Shown here in pieces: positions 1-12,705 of a stretch of 64,000 nucleotides of DNA; the stretch's first letter is position 1, and every line of letters starts with the position of its first letter. The notes beneath the pieces are model-generated. The model was not told the DNA's origin. It saw nothing but the letters and a program-made list of their open reading frames with translations, and did not search any database. The DNA is from Cordilura impudica (taxonomy: Eukaryota > Arthropoda > Insecta > Diptera > Scathophagidae): NCBI GenBank assembly GCA_963682025.1, contig OY821517.1, forward strand, positions 339,509,644 to 339,573,643. Reading direction: 5' to 3'. The position numbers and the translations under genes were made by a program.

Positions 1-1746
1 TACTCGATTAATTTCCGAAAGTTCACAATTATTTTTTTACTCGAATAATGCTTAAATTATACGAATAACTGAAATATGAGGATATTTATTTTTATTACTT
101 AATTAATTTAAAAATTTCAAGCATTTTAGAAAATTTTTTTTTATATATTTATACTTACTCGAATAACTTTTAATTTAATCGAATAGCTAAATCTGATTAA
201 CAATAATGATTTAATCAATATAAAATTATAGACTAATTTATTCGAATACTTGAAAAATATTGAAAATTTTCGATTACTTAATTATGTATAAGTTCTTTTC
301 GTTTAAGCGAATAACTTGGTTAAATGATACGATTCACTTGAATAATTTTTGATTAATACAAATAATTTAGAAATGTTGAAATTAAGTTTTTAATTTTTTG
401 ATTTACACGAATAATATTTAATTTATTCGAATAAGTGAATCAAAATTAAGTTTTTTAGTTACCCGATTAACTTTTAAGTCGCAATCGATTGTGTGAATAT
501 TTTTTTATAAATAATCCAATTACTCGAATGATATTAAATTTTTTCGAAAAATTAAATAATGTTGATGATATTTTGTTGATTTTAGAATGTTTAAAATTGT
601 TCGATTTACTCGAAGTTTTAAATTTTCGGATTTATTCGAATAATACTAAATTTATTCGAGTAATTGAATCAACATAAAATTTTTCTGTTACTCGATTAAT
701 TTTAAAATATGAATCGCTTAAACGTTTAAATTGGATAAATAATTCCATTACTCGAATAATTTTCAATTTATTCGTACAATTAAAAATATTTGGAAATTTT
801 TAATCTGAATTACTCGAATTATTTTTAATTTATTCGAATGACTGAAATATATTAAAATGTTTCTATTACTTGATATATTTTTAAATTTTAAGCGCTTATA
901 TATGTATAGAAATTCAATTACTCGAATATATTAAAATTTATGCGGGTAATTGAATCATTGTTATCTATTGAAAGAATTAAAAAATTGGTAATTTTATGAC
1001 TCTTTTTATAAAGTTTTAAATTATTTCATTTATTCTTAAATTACACGAATGACTGAAATATGTCGAAATATTTGTATTACTCGATTAATTTTTAAATTAA
1101 TTAATTGATCCGATTTACTCGAATAATTTTAATATTATTAAAATAATTAACAAATTTTTTAATTAGTCTATTCATGTAAGAAAGTTTAAACTATTTGAAT
1201 TACACGAACAATATTTAATACAATCGAATAACAGAACCAACAATAATTTTTTTTTTGCTGGAATAATTATTAATTTTCAATTTCTTAAGTGAATAATTAA
1301 GATTATTGAATCAATTATACAAAAAATTTTCAATTAATTCCATTTGATTAACTCGAATAATTCTTAAATCATATGAACATTTGAAATATGCTGAAGTTTT
1401 TTTATTACTCGATTAAAGTGCTTAAGCCAATAATTTGGATAAATGTTGCGATTTACTCGAATAATTCTTAATTTATTCGTATTATTTAAATAAAGTGGAA
1501 ATTATACGATTAATTTGAAAAAGTTTTAAAATTTATAATTTTCACGAATAATTGAATTTAAAGAAAAATTTTTTTTTACTTGATTAATTTTTAAGTTTTT
1601 ATAGCTAAAACGAATAACTTGGATAAGTGAATCGATTTACTCGCATAATGTTCAAAACCATTCTAAATTTACTCGGTTAATTTTACAATTTATCGAGCTT
1701 AATTGTTAAATTAAATCTCATGCTTAAATTATTCACTTTAGTTGAA
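1..1746. repeat. Degenerate TTCGAA-centred AT-rich array
   Basis: The motifs ATTACTCGAATAAT and TTATTCGAATAA (a perfect palindrome) recur every 20-60 bp with variable AT-rich spacers. Longer phrases such as CGAATGACTGAAATAT recur about every 100-200 bp, at roughly 60, 840, 1050 and 1380. The array is already under way at base 1, so its left boundary lies outside the window. A 62-codon open frame at 489-677 is only translated repeat. A poly(A) run at about 1748-1766 closes it. Confidence 0.85.
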
Positions 1747-1779
1747 GAAAAAAAAAAAAAAAAAACGATTAATCTGGAT

Positions 1780-2060
1780 ACCCTGTTTTAAGCATTCCCA
1801 GATATCCACTAATTTCAACGGGGTTAGTCCTTGAGCTGATTTAAGCTTACAAACACTGTTCCATCAAAATATCTCAACATTTGCGACCTGTAGTTGGCGT
1901 ACAATATTTACACGGAAGGACAGACAAACTAGCTGCATCACTCAACATCAGTTACTGAGTCGATCGGTACAATTCAAAGGTTCTAGGCGAAGTATGATTG
2001 GTGGCACAAACACATGATATTCTAACCTTAGATTGGTGTAGGGTATAAAGGGTATAAGAA
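1780..2060 (+). repeat. Heavily degraded F1-family fragment
   Basis: The phrases CATCAAAATATCTCAACATT, GCGACCTGTAGTTGG and GGAAGGACAGAC, then GAGTCGATCGGTACAATT and GGTGTAGGGTATAAAGG, run in the same order as the 3' half of the F1 copy at 23314-24220. The similarity is clear but interrupted, so this is an old copy. Confidence 0.7.
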
Positions 2061-2345
2061 CAGCCCTTTGGAAACTTATACGAATATTATTTATTTCATT
2101 CTTTAATCATAATGTTGTGAGTTTGTGCCCTTAAAACAAAATAATTTATTAAATACAACATTACTGTATAGAGGGTTTTTCATTCATGTGCTATTATTAT
2201 TTTTATTATTAAATAATACTGAATATATTTAATATTGTAGGTTTGTTTGAGAGAGTGCAATGGTGAAATATCAGGGATTTTGTTATTGTTGTTGGTGCTG
2301 TTGCTGTGGTTCAATAAATATAAATCATCATCATATTAATAATTT

Positions 2346-2377
<32 letters not shown>

Positions 2378-3100
2378 ATTATGTATAAGTATTTTGGGTT
2401 TTTTGTTTTTGGACGATTATGATTATATTGATTTCGAAGTTAAATTTTATGCGCTTCATTTAGCCTTAAGCTGAAAAATACGGCCATACAAACAACCACT
2501 TATTCAATACATACAACACAACACACAACACAACATATGAAATATTCTATATATTAATATGAATGTGTGTGTGTGCGTGTGTGTTTGTGGGTTTGCGTGT
2601 ATAAATATGAATCACTCATACGCCTTGGTGATTTCAATTATGCTTTCAAGTAGATTTTATTTGGTATGTAAGTGTGTATGTATGTAAGCATGTATAAATG
2701 CAGAAGTAACAGTTGTATTTGTAGTAAATGTTGGTTGCTGTTTTTCTTATTGTTTTTCAACTGAAGCGTAAAGCAAAAAAAAAAAAAAATAACAAAAACA
2801 ATAAAGAGATTTAATAGTAAATTGAATAATATATTATATATGCATAATACACAAACATTAGCATATGAATGTCTATGTAAATTGTAAAGGGATGCAATCA
2901 TCCTTAACAAATACTTCATAAAACTAGTCAATAGTTACAGCAATAATGAAAGTAAATAAAAGAATTTAATTGAAATTGGAATGGAAATAGGAAATAGGAA
3001 ATTTATTTAAATTTCAATAACATAATTTCAGTTGTCGATAGCCAGTGTCTTTTCGTTACATTTGCATCCTCAGTGGATGAATTTGTCATTTAAATTCAAA
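2061..3100. other. No gene seen; simple repeats only
   Basis: This is AT-rich sequence with a TA-rich run (about 2342-2378), an ACACAAC/GT-rich stretch (about 2515-2600) and poly(A) at 2776-2790. The minus-strand frame at 2638-2931 has no recognisable domain and is made of low-complexity residues. Confidence 0.6.
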
Positions 3101-4127
3101 CAGTAAAATAAACTAAATTTTTCATAAATTTATAATATTTTTGGAAAAGTTCAATCATATCGGTTTCATTATAATAATTCATTGAAACTTTTATTAGATT
3201 TATGAGTTTTTAAAAATAAATTTATGAGTTTTTTTCTTTATTCTTACATAATATTTTGTTACAGTTTCATAATATTAATTATATAATTTTTCATTAAATT
3301 AACGAAACTCTTACATTAAAGTTATGAATTTTTTCATTAAATTTATGAATTTTTTTAATGAAACTTATGAATATTTTCATTAAATTTATAAATTTTTTAA
3401 AATAAATTCTTTCATTAATTAAATGAATATATTCATAATATTTAATACAATTTCATTATCTTACTTTTATGAAAATTTATGTCATTATTTTTATGAATTT
3501 CTTTTCACTGAATTTATGAATTTTTAAAATAAATTTATGGTTTTTACATTATATTATTTTAATTATTTCATAAGATTTATTATATATATTTATTATCTAC
3601 ATACATATATTTATTACCTTAATCTTATTACATTTTTCTTCATTATTTTTATAAATTGTTTTATTAGATTTATGATTTCATAAAATAAATTTGTGATTTT
3701 TTTTATTAAATTTCAGATTGTTTGCATTAAATTTATGAGTTTTCTTCAATATATATATGAATTTTTTTCCATTGTATTAACCAATGATATTAATAATTTT
3801 AATTTTAAAATTTGCTTTAATTTTATGAATTTTTCATGAAATTTATGAATTTTTTCATGAAACTTATGCATTTTTTCATTAAATTTATTATTTTTGCAAA
3901 AAATTTATACATTTTTAAAAAAAAATTCGTTCATTAATTTATGAATATATTCATAATATTAAGTACAATTTCACAATCATAGTTTTATAAAAATTTGTGT
4001 CATTATTTTATTGTATTTTTTTAAAAATAAATTTATGTTTTTCTGCATTTATTTAATATTATTTTAATTATTTAATAATATTTAGTATACATCCATAATC
4101 TTAATCTTATGACATTTTTTTTCATTA

Positions 4128-4510
4128 TCTATAATGTTAATAGGCTAGGCGATTTCTTGTGACTGATGTTTTATTCTACCGTTTTATACCGATTTTGACC
4201 AATCGTATATTATTTGAAAGGTATTCCTTTTTAGCCAATTTGCAGATTTACAGATTTTTGAATTTTTTCATTTATTTTGAGTAAATTGCATTTAAAGTTG
4301 CTACTAACACATACATAAAAATAAAATTATACAATGCTATGTGTGTGTTTATTAAATTTGTTAATGTGTTTGTTATAAAAATGCGTTTGTTTTTTGTGTA
4401 GATTTGTGAATTGGCTGTAATTGATCAGCAAACTTTTAAGCTCTTTATTTAATGAAAAACTAAAATTTCCTAGAATTTGCTCTCGAATTTCGAGCGCTGG
4501 AGTCTGCTAG
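4128..4510 (+). mobile_element. Small non-autonomous Helitron-like element, copy 1
   Basis: The element starts TCTATAATGTTAATAGGC after an A and ends CTAG before a T, the A|TC...CTRR|T arrangement of Helitrons. Twelve bases before the CTAG lies a perfect short hairpin, CTCGAA-T-TTCGAG. Copies 2 (15614-15949) and 3 (34834-35375) share both ends and internal phrases such as AAAGTTGCTACTAACACATACAT. No coding capacity is seen. It sits inside the half-kilobase array, which gives its empty site. Confidence 0.72.
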
Positions 4511-5560
4511 TTTTTATAAATTGTTTTATTATTTATGATTTTATAAAATAAATTGATGATATTGTTTTTCATATTTTAAATTTCAGCTTGTTTGCATTAA
4601 ATTTATGAATTTTCTTCATTATATATATGCATTTTTTCATAGCATTCAGGTATGATCTTAATTATCTTAGTTTTAAAATTTTACAATAAATTTACGAATT
4701 TTTTTCATTGAATTTATGAATTTTCTTCTCTAAAATTTGTAAATTAAAATTATGGATTTTTTCATTAATTTTAATATTTTTTTCCAAAAATGTATAATTT
4801 AAAAAAAAATTCTTTCATTAAACTAAGGAAACTGTTCATATAATTTATACTAATTTCATTATAATGAGCTTTCATTATATTTATGAACTTCTTTCTTTTC
4901 ATTGAATTTATGAATTATTTTAAAGAAATTTGTGATTTTTTTCCACTAAATTTAGTAATTTTTCAATTATTTAATTTACAAAATTTAGTGAAGAAAATTT
5001 ATAAATTCAATGAAAAAATTTCGTAAATTTATTGAAAATATTTAAAAATAAAGATTATTAAGATCATTCGTTAATGCAATGAAAAAATGCATATATATAA
5101 TGAAGAAAGTTCATAAATCATAAATCGATAATCATAATCTTATGAATTTTTTTTTTAATATTTTTAAAAATTTACATTTTATTTTTATTTTATTTATGGA
5201 TTCTTAAAATAAATTTATGAATTTTGCTTTTATGAAATTTGTGATTTTTTGCATTATATATATGAATTTTCTTCATTATATTTATACATATATGTTTTTT
5301 TTTTCATTAAAATAACGAATATATTACAATTTGAAAATCTTAATGCTAAAAATTTTCATAAAATTTATGAATTTATTGCAATGAGTTTATAAATTTCTTT
5401 CATTAAATTTTATGTTTTTTTCATTAAATTTATTATATTTTTTCCAAAAAATTTATTAATTTAAAACAAATAAATATTTTATTAAATTAACGAATCTGTT
5501 CATATTATTTATTATAATTTCATTATAATGGGCTTAGCAAACTTTTTTCAGTAATATAAT

Positions 5561-5815
5561 ATATCGTCACCTTAAAGACCAAACAACCTATCAGCAAAAA
5601 TTTCAAAATTGAGTTTTTTATTTAATATTATTCCCTATATCATAACGCATATGTATGCAAAATTTTGAATGCCTAATATTACAAATAACCAAGCTATTAC
5701 CAAATAAGGAATATATAATTTTCGTTTCAATATTGCAAATAGTTCCAATTTTATAACGTTTTTTCTCTCTCCTGTAAACTGCTGATAGGTTGTTTGGTCT
5801 TTAGGGTGACGATAT
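5561..5815. mobile_element. MITE with ~36-bp terminal inverted repeats
   Basis: Left end 5561-5596 and right end 5780-5815 are reverse complements with one mismatch (ATATCGTCACC[T/C]TAAAGACC and on through AACAACCTATCAGCA). The interior is AT-rich and non-coding. The flanks are alternating A/T, so the target duplication (AT, TA or longer) cannot be fixed and the superfamily is unknown. Confidence 0.85.
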
Positions 5816-7783
5816 GATTGCTTTCATTGAATTTATAAATTATTTTAAAGAAATCTATGATTTTTTTTCACTAAATTTAATATATTTTTTTTCATAATAT
5901 TTATTATACATTCGCTATCATAATATTAAGAATTTTGTTTTTAATTTATTTATGGATTCTTAAAATGAGTTTCTGATTTTTTTTTTTATTAAATTTATGA
6001 TTTTTTTGCATTAAATTTATGAATTTTCTTCATTATATTCATAAATATATGAATTGTTTTCATTGAGTTAACGGATTATTCCATAATATATATTAATATA
6101 TATTTCAAAATCTTAATTTTTCATTAAATTTAAAAATTTTTTGCAATAAATTTATGAATTTCTTTCAACGAATTTATGAATTTTTTCATTAAATTTATGA
6201 ATTTTTTCATTAAATTTATTATATTTTTTTCAGAAAATTTATCTGTTTCTTAAATTAATTATTTTATTAAATTAATGAATGTTCATACAATTTACTACAA
6301 TTTCATTATCATGAGCTTGAGAAACTTTTTCATTCAATTTATGATTTTTTTTTATTTTAAGTTTATAAATTATTTTAAATATTTATTTTAAATTCTTTTT
6401 TTTTTAATTATCACATTCTTATGAATTTTGTTTTTATTTTATTTCTGTATTCTTCAAATAAGTTTATGCATTTTTATATAAAATTTATGATTTTTTGCAT
6501 TAAGTATATAAATTTTCTTCATTATATTCATACATGTATGAATTTTTTTCATTGAATTAATGAATTAGTGCATAATATTATTATCATTTCAAAATCTCAA
6601 TCTTAAAACTTTTTATTAAATTTATAAATTTGTTCTTTAAATTTTTCATATTTCTTTCAGAAAATTTATCGATTTCTTCAATTAATTATTTCATTAAATT
6701 AATGACTGTTCATACTATTTCTTACAATTTCATTATCATGAGCTTAAGAAACTTTTTCATTCAATTTATGAATTTTGTTCATTGAATTTAGAAATTATTT
6801 TAAAGAAATTTACGATTGTTTTTATTAAATTTACTACTTTTTAATCAAATCATAATATCTATCATACATCGATAATCTTATCCTTAAGAATTTTTTTTAT
6901 TTTTCTATCCATTGTTTTCAATGAATTTACGTTTTTTTTTAATTTAATTTATGTATCCTTAAAATATGTTTTGAATTTTTTTTTTATTAAATTTAAGATT
7001 TTTTTTGCATTATATTCACAAATATATGAATTTTTTTCATTGAATTAACGAATTATTGCATAATATGTATTACAGTTTCAAAATCTTAATCTTAAAATTT
7101 TCATTAAATTTCTGAATTTATTGCAACGAATTTATTAATTTATTTCATAAAATTTTTGAATTTTTAAATTAAATTTATGAATTTTTTTCTTAAAATTTAT
7201 TATATTTTTTTCAGAAAATTTATAAATTTTTGAAATAAATTATTTCATTAAATTAATGCATATGTTCATACTTTTATTGCAATTTCATTATCATTATCAT
7301 TATCTTAAAGAAATTTACAATTTTTTTTTACCAAATTTAATATTTTTTTAATTATTTCATAATATATATTTTAAATCCGTAATCTTTATCTTATAATTTT
7401 TTTTTTCATTATTTTTATGAAATGTTGTCAATTAGTTTATTTTTTTTAAATTTTATTTATGGATTCTTAAAATAAGTTTATGAAGTTTTTTTTATTAAAT
7501 TTATGATTTTTTTTATTAAATAGATGAATTTTCTTTATTATATTCATACATATATGAATTGTTTTCATTGAATTAACATATTGTGCAATAATTCTTTATC
7601 GTAATCTTAAAATTTTTCATTAAATTTATGAATTTATTGCCATGCATTATTGAATTTAATTTTAAATTTTTGAATTTTTTTCATTAAATTTATGAATTTT
7701 TTCTTAAAGTTTATTATTATTTTTCAGAAAATTTATAAATTTTTTTAAGTAAATTATTTCATTAAATTAATGAATATGTTCAT

Positions 7784-8363
7784 TAGGGCGGGTCGATTTA
7801 AAAATCGCCCAAGCAACAAGTAAAATCGTATTCTAGGGATCAAAATAAGAAACTTTGCCCGAGGAACCAAATGTATGATCGACCCCCAATAACTTCGGAG
7901 GGCCGACCCACCCTTGCCAGTGGCACACCCCCTGGAACCCCCTGGGGGTTCCCCATACAAACATTTCAAAAAATGACCATTTTTTGTTTGGAATTGGGCT
8001 GACTATGTTGGATTTAATATTAAAATTAACACTCATACGTATACGTATCTTCTACTCTGCTAATAAATAATAATCATACGCCTTGACTATGTTATGTTAT
8101 TTAAAAAGATATGCGCGACTACCTCAAAATTAATCTGTAGTCACAACAAGAATATGGGCCAAGTTTCAGATCAACTGCATGAGGGGGAATGGGGTTGCCC
8201 TATGGCAGACAGACAGGCAGACAGACAGGTCAAAAGTCGGGACATCAGGATTCGTTTTAGATGTATGGTTGCTTGGGCAAAGTTTCTTATTTTGATCCCT
8301 AGAATATGATTTTCCTTTTCACTTGTGCGATTTTTTTGCCTCCCTACAAATCGACTCGCCCTA
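7784..8363. mobile_element. Non-autonomous DNA transposon with 8-bp TSD, TAGGGCG ends
   Basis: The element begins TAGGGCGGGTCGATTT and ends with the complement of TAGGGCGAGTCGATTT. Inverted similarity continues about 90 bp inward (for example TTCTAGGGATCAAAATAAG in both arms). It is flanked by identical octamers ATGTTCAT at 7776-7783 and 8364-8371, and the surrounding array supplies a single ATGTTCAT at the empty site. Inside are an 8-bp GC-rich stem (GGAACCCC/GGGGTTCC near 7932) and a CAGA run near 8209. An 8-bp duplication fits hAT or P superfamilies. The short open frames on both strands look incidental. Confidence 0.85.
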
Positions 8364-8750
8364 ATGTTCATACTATTTATTACAATTTCAGTATCATGAG
8401 CTTAATAAACTTTTTTCATTCATTTTATGATTTTTTTTCATTGAATTTATAAATTATTTTAAATGTATTTATGATTTTTTTAACCAAATTTAGTATTTTT
8501 TTCAAATTATTTCATAACATATATTGTACATCCATAATCTTAAAATTATGAATTTTTTTCACTATTTTTTGCGAATTGTTACAATGAATTTGTAATATAT
8601 TAAAATTAAATTTATTGGTTCTTAAAATAAATTTGTCATTTGTTTTTATTAAATTTATGATTTTCTGCAATAAATATATGAATTTTATTTACAAATATTA
8701 TAATTTTTTTCATTGAATTTATTAATTATTTTGTATAATATTAGCAGTAA

Positions 8751-9846
8751 CCCGATGCGCTTCGCTACACCCCTCGTAACGAAATAAAAAGCAGGCAATA
8801 CGTTTTGTAGAAAACCATTGTTTTGTATAGGAGGTGCCACGCCCATTAGTCTGATTCCGCCCATTTTTTGGGCAACTACTCACATTAATAATTTATGAAA
8901 TCAAACAAAGTCGCTAGACTTTCATTATTATAGTACTCTAGTTATGTTATATTAAATACTTACTTTGTATGGGAGGTACCATGCCCACTGGTTGAATCTC
9001 GCCCATTTTTTTATGGGACTACTCACATTAATAACGCATGAACTCAGACAAAGTTCCAAGGCTTTCACTATTACAGTACTTCAGATATATGACATTTAAG
9101 ATTTACTTTGTATGGAGGGTACCACGCCTATTGGTCCGATCCCGCCCATTTTTCCGCAACTCCTCGAATTATTTTAATATGTACATGTATATAGTTTCAG
9201 AACTCTTGTTGTCGTAGTACTCCAGATATTATATGTTAAAATAAGACGTTAAAAGTTCACTTTGTATGGGAGGTGACACGCACACAGGTCCGATCCCGCC
9301 CATTTTGTATGAGACTACTCACATTAATAACTCATGAACTCAGACAAAGTTCCAAGGCTTTCACTATTACAGTACTTCGTATATATGACATTATATTTAT
9401 ACTTTGAATTTGAGATACCACGCCCACTGATCGGATTCCGCCCATTTTTTCGAGTACTAACGTTGATAACTTATAAACTCACACAAAGTCTCAAGACTTT
9501 ATCTATTACAGTACTTTAGACATATGACATTTAATATTTACTTTGTATGGTGGGTATAACGCCCGTTGGTCCGATCACGCCCATTTTTTCCGCAAGTCTT
9601 TGAATTATTTAAATATGTATATTTATATAGTTTCAGAGTTCTTGCTGTAGTAGTACTCCATGTATTATATGTTAAAATGTTAAACTTGAAAATTCAAAAA
9701 AAAAAATATAGCCTATTTTTCCTTCCGGATAGGCAGTTACCTACCTAATTTCAAGACGATGGGTCCAGTGGTGTAGTCTCCTATAAACCACAAACAAACA
9801 AACAGACACACAAACATACACAACTCCATTTTTTTTATATATAAGA
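8751..9846 (-). mobile_element. Helitron (non-autonomous) with six ~142-bp internal repeats
   Basis: On the minus strand it starts A|TCTTATATATAAAAAAAATG and ends ...GGGTTACTGCTAA|T. These ends match the Helitron at 26162-27470 (5' TCTACATATATAAAATGGA) and the terminus at 32580. The interior consists of about six head-to-tail units marked by TTTGTATGGGAGG-type phrases at 8822, 8964, 9107, 9261, 9403 and 9542, each containing a CGCCCATTTTTT block. No Rep/helicase coding is visible. The 61- and 60-codon plus-strand frames here are translated repeats. Confidence 0.75.
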
Positions 9847-9849
9847 TTT

Positions 9850-10453
9850 ATTACAATTTCATAATCCTAATCTCAAGTAACTTTTGATTAAAAATATAAA
9901 ATTATCGATAAATTGCTAAATATTAGCAGATTAACTATTTTAATAATCTTCAATTCATTAAATTTATGATATTTTTTCATTACATTATTTAAAAGATTCA
10001 TAATTTTTAGTTTTAAAAAATTTGTGGCTTACCACTTTTCATAAATATTAAAAAAAATGTGAGAAATAAAATCATCAAATTAATTAATTAATTATTTTTC
10101 GTTAATAGCATTATCTTCATTTATAATATGGAAAAGAATTGTGTGGAACAAAAATCATCAAATTAATGTAACATTTTTGTTTCGGTTAAACTTCATTATT
10201 TTAAGAATTTCTTCATTTTGACAATTTTCAAATACATTGTCCAAATTTTTTTTTATGAAACCTTTTGCAGACGAGAATTTTTGACAATTTCTATAATGAT
10301 TAAAAAATTGTTTTAATGATGGCTCGTTTCCATGTGTGTTTCGTTCTTCAATATTAGACAGTGCTAACTATGTCGTGAGCAGTTGCAAAAACTAACGTCG
10401 ATTATCGGTTTTTTTACTGGCTTAATTTCATTATAATAAATGGTAAATGCAGC
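9850..10453. other. Array tail and unassigned sequence
   Basis: Up to about 10030 this is the tail of the half-kilobase array. Beyond that, ATCATCAAATTAAT occurs at about 10070 and 10150. No domain or RNA gene is recognised. Confidence 0.5.
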
Positions 10454-11530
10454 TAAAGCAGCAATATCTTCCATATTGTAGAACATTGCAAGTGGCCAGC
10501 GGTTTGTTGATCATTTGCAAAATAATGTGCCAAACATCTGATCCATTGTACTCACGCTGGATTTATTAGCATTGTAATCCAGAAAAACCAATGGCTTCCT
10601 TTTTTCGCAAGTGAAGTGTATTGTAGACTGCAAAATTACTGGAAACTGGATGCGCAGGACTTTTCAGGAAGTCACGTGGCACAAATGTTTTGTTTGAGCG
10701 TACTGTTCCAACAAATGAAGATACACTACATTCTGTCCTTGATTTACCTAACGGCTTTGACTAGGCAACTTCCTAGAGTAAATAATTCCTCTGAGGAGAT
10801 AACATGATTTCGAAACGCACAGCCAACATGCCTTTATTTCATACTTGGCTGGCTTAGACGGAATGTATTGTGTGTGCTGCCGCCAAATTGGCCTGCAATA
10901 TTTACCAAATCGATCGTATAATAATGCGGGCCCCACAGCTCCTTAGCATGCTCATTATTCGATTTATACAGCCAACATACAAAACAATAGCCAAAAATGC
11001 ATCGAACTCTTTTAGAGTGATTGTTTTCCATTCCATTTTCTTCGTAGGATTCGTCGAATTCCCTGACTTTTCGTGCGAAATATCGTCTAGGAATCATATG
11101 TGTGTTTCAATGGCCCTGGTTTCCTTCTTATATAGTAAACCGCGTTATGAGCATGAACGCAAGTATTCGGTGGTGCATCTAGGCTCCATTTTCTACATTT
11201 TCAGATGTAAGTAGCTGTCATAAGTTTCGGTAGTGGCAGGAGCTGTTTCTAATTCATCTTCATCGTCTTCATCTAGCTACTCATCTAGCTCCGCAACAAA
11301 ACTCATTAGCGATTTCTTCTAATAATAGTACAAGGCACGTAAGAACCTTTTCACTAATTCACGTACTAAACGTCATTAAACCTCAATACGATGTAAACTA
11401 TTGCTCGTATCGATTCAGAACACATTTTGCTTGCAATACATGTGCGGTTCGAGCATTCAAGCCATACAACATTAAGGTTTTATGAGAGTTTGAAAATCAA
11501 GAAAGTCCCCAGGGACTTTCTCACAATAAG
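10454..11530 (-). pseudogene. piggyBac-like transposase relic, copy 1
   Basis: Read on the minus strand, the order matches a piggyBac transposase. An acidic N-terminal stretch (DEDDEDELETA, ~11270) is followed by LKHTYDS (~11110), then an EFDAFLAIVLYVG/SNNEHAKELWG block (~11020-10940), and QYIPSKPAKYEIKACWLC (~10870-10815), the typical piggyBac block after the first catalytic Asp region. Further on are remnants of the DYNxxKGGVDxxDQ block (~10540-10590) and RWPLAMFYNMEDIAA (~10455-10500). Several frameshifts and stops break it. Part of the segment before GTVRSNK is deleted; copy 2 at 22253-23309 keeps that part. A 20-bp palindrome (GAAAGTCCC/GGGACTTTC) lies at ~11501-11520. No TTAA-flanked ends could be assigned. 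Confidence 0.85.
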
Positions 11531-11729
11531 AAGAGTTAATGATTTTTTTAAAGTGAATTTTTCTGAAATTTTTTTTTATTATTTATGAAGGTTTTCAAAA
11601 TTACTTACACTGATAGGATTTTTTATTAGAATTTAGGTATGGAAAATTTCATTATAACATTTTTTCATTACATTAAAATAATTTATAAAAAGTTATAAAG
11701 AAATAAATCTATTTTTATTAAAAAGTATT

Positions 11730-11890
11730 AGTTTTTGGAACTGAACTGTTAAAATAAACTGTTCTCACCCACAATATTGGTATGAAATCGAAGCGTTTTG
11801 TAGGCTTAATGAGGTTTTCGTATTGGAAAATGGCTAAATTTATTATTTTTTTTATACAAATATATCGAAAATTAATAATTTCATAACTTT
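11730..11890. repeat. Solitary unit of the GTTCCCAC repeat family
   Basis: AACTGTTCTCACCCACAATATTGG and the following GAAGCGTTTTGTAGGC, through GGCTAAATTTATTATTT, resemble units of the array at 17750-20240, closest to the one near 19790. Confidence 0.7.
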
Positions 11891-11909
11891 TATAAATAAT
11901 ACCACGTAA

Positions 11910-12705
11910 TTTTTATACCCTCCACTCTAGTGTGCAGAGGGTATATATGTGTTTGTCATTCTGCTTGTAATAATTGGAAAAAAAAATTTTGACCACATAA
12001 AATATATATATTTGTGATCCTTATAACAACCGGAGTTGATATAGCGATGTCCGTGTGTCTGTCTGTCCGTCTGTGGAAATCACGATGACGGCATCAATCG
12101 GGCAGCTAGGGTGCTTGTTGACATAAAAAATGATTCACTAACATCCTGAGAAGTTTGCTATTTAAAATTGTCCAAATCGCTCGATTAGGGCCAGAGATTT
12201 GAATGAAGAACTAAAAAAGTCTTGAAAAATATAATTTTCTATGTTGTTCTTGTCACGATCACGCTCTCAATAGGATAGATAAGGTGATCATTTTTAGTGA
12301 GAATGATTCAACAAATTAATGGGAAGATTTGTATTTCAAAAACCATTAAAATCGGTGGAACTGGTCCAGGGAAATCTCTGAAAAATTAAAAAAAGAAATG
12401 AAAAATATGATGTTTCTATATTGTTCTTGTTGTTATTCTAAATGCTGTACTTGTTGTTTTTGCGGTCGTTGTGGTAATAATATAATAAAATCTAACCCTT
12501 TGTACATTTTTTTTTTTATCAACTCTGGTAGAAAAATTTAAAAGTTTCCATTGTTTTGGCGTCACTAAACAAATTTACTAGATCATTTCTGTCATTGCCA
12601 CGAGCATGCCTGCAAAGTTTCAGATCGATTGGGTCACGGGAAAGGGGTTAAAATCGATCCAAAATTTTTTCGACAAGCAGACACTACGAGTTAATATAAA
12701 GGGAG
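11910..12705 (-). mobile_element. F2-family repeat, copy 1 (main part)
   Basis: Opens TTTTTATACCCTCCACTCTAG, continues GTGCAGAGGGTATATATG and TTTGTCATTCTG, and has the CTGTCTGTCCGTCTG signature near 12056. The order is the same as in 20537-21350 and 35643-36070. The hairpin end expected on the right is not here. A matching end in the same orientation lies at 14862-14927, so about 2.1 kb may have been inserted between the two parts. It is non-coding. The superfamily is unknown; the layout matches widespread fly repeats. Confidence 0.7.

Larger units (their letters stand above)
3100..10030. repeat. ATTAAATTTATGAATTTTTT array with ~0.5-kb higher-order period
   Basis: Short units of about 20 bp (ATTAAATTTATGAATTTTTT and variants) are tandemly arranged for almost 7 kb. 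The landmark phrase TTACAATTTCATTATCATGAGCTT recurs near 3450, 3960, 4850, 5515, 6300, 6720, 7270 and 8375, with a remnant near 9850. When the inserted elements are subtracted the spacing is roughly 0.42-0.66 kb. A higher-order unit of about half a kilobase is therefore inferred, with four later insertions annotated separately. Confidence 0.8.

Noticed and set aside
2638..2931. 97-codon minus-strand frame as a membrane protein
   Set aside because: Hydrophobicity comes from AT-rich low-complexity sequence and poly(A), with no recognisable family.
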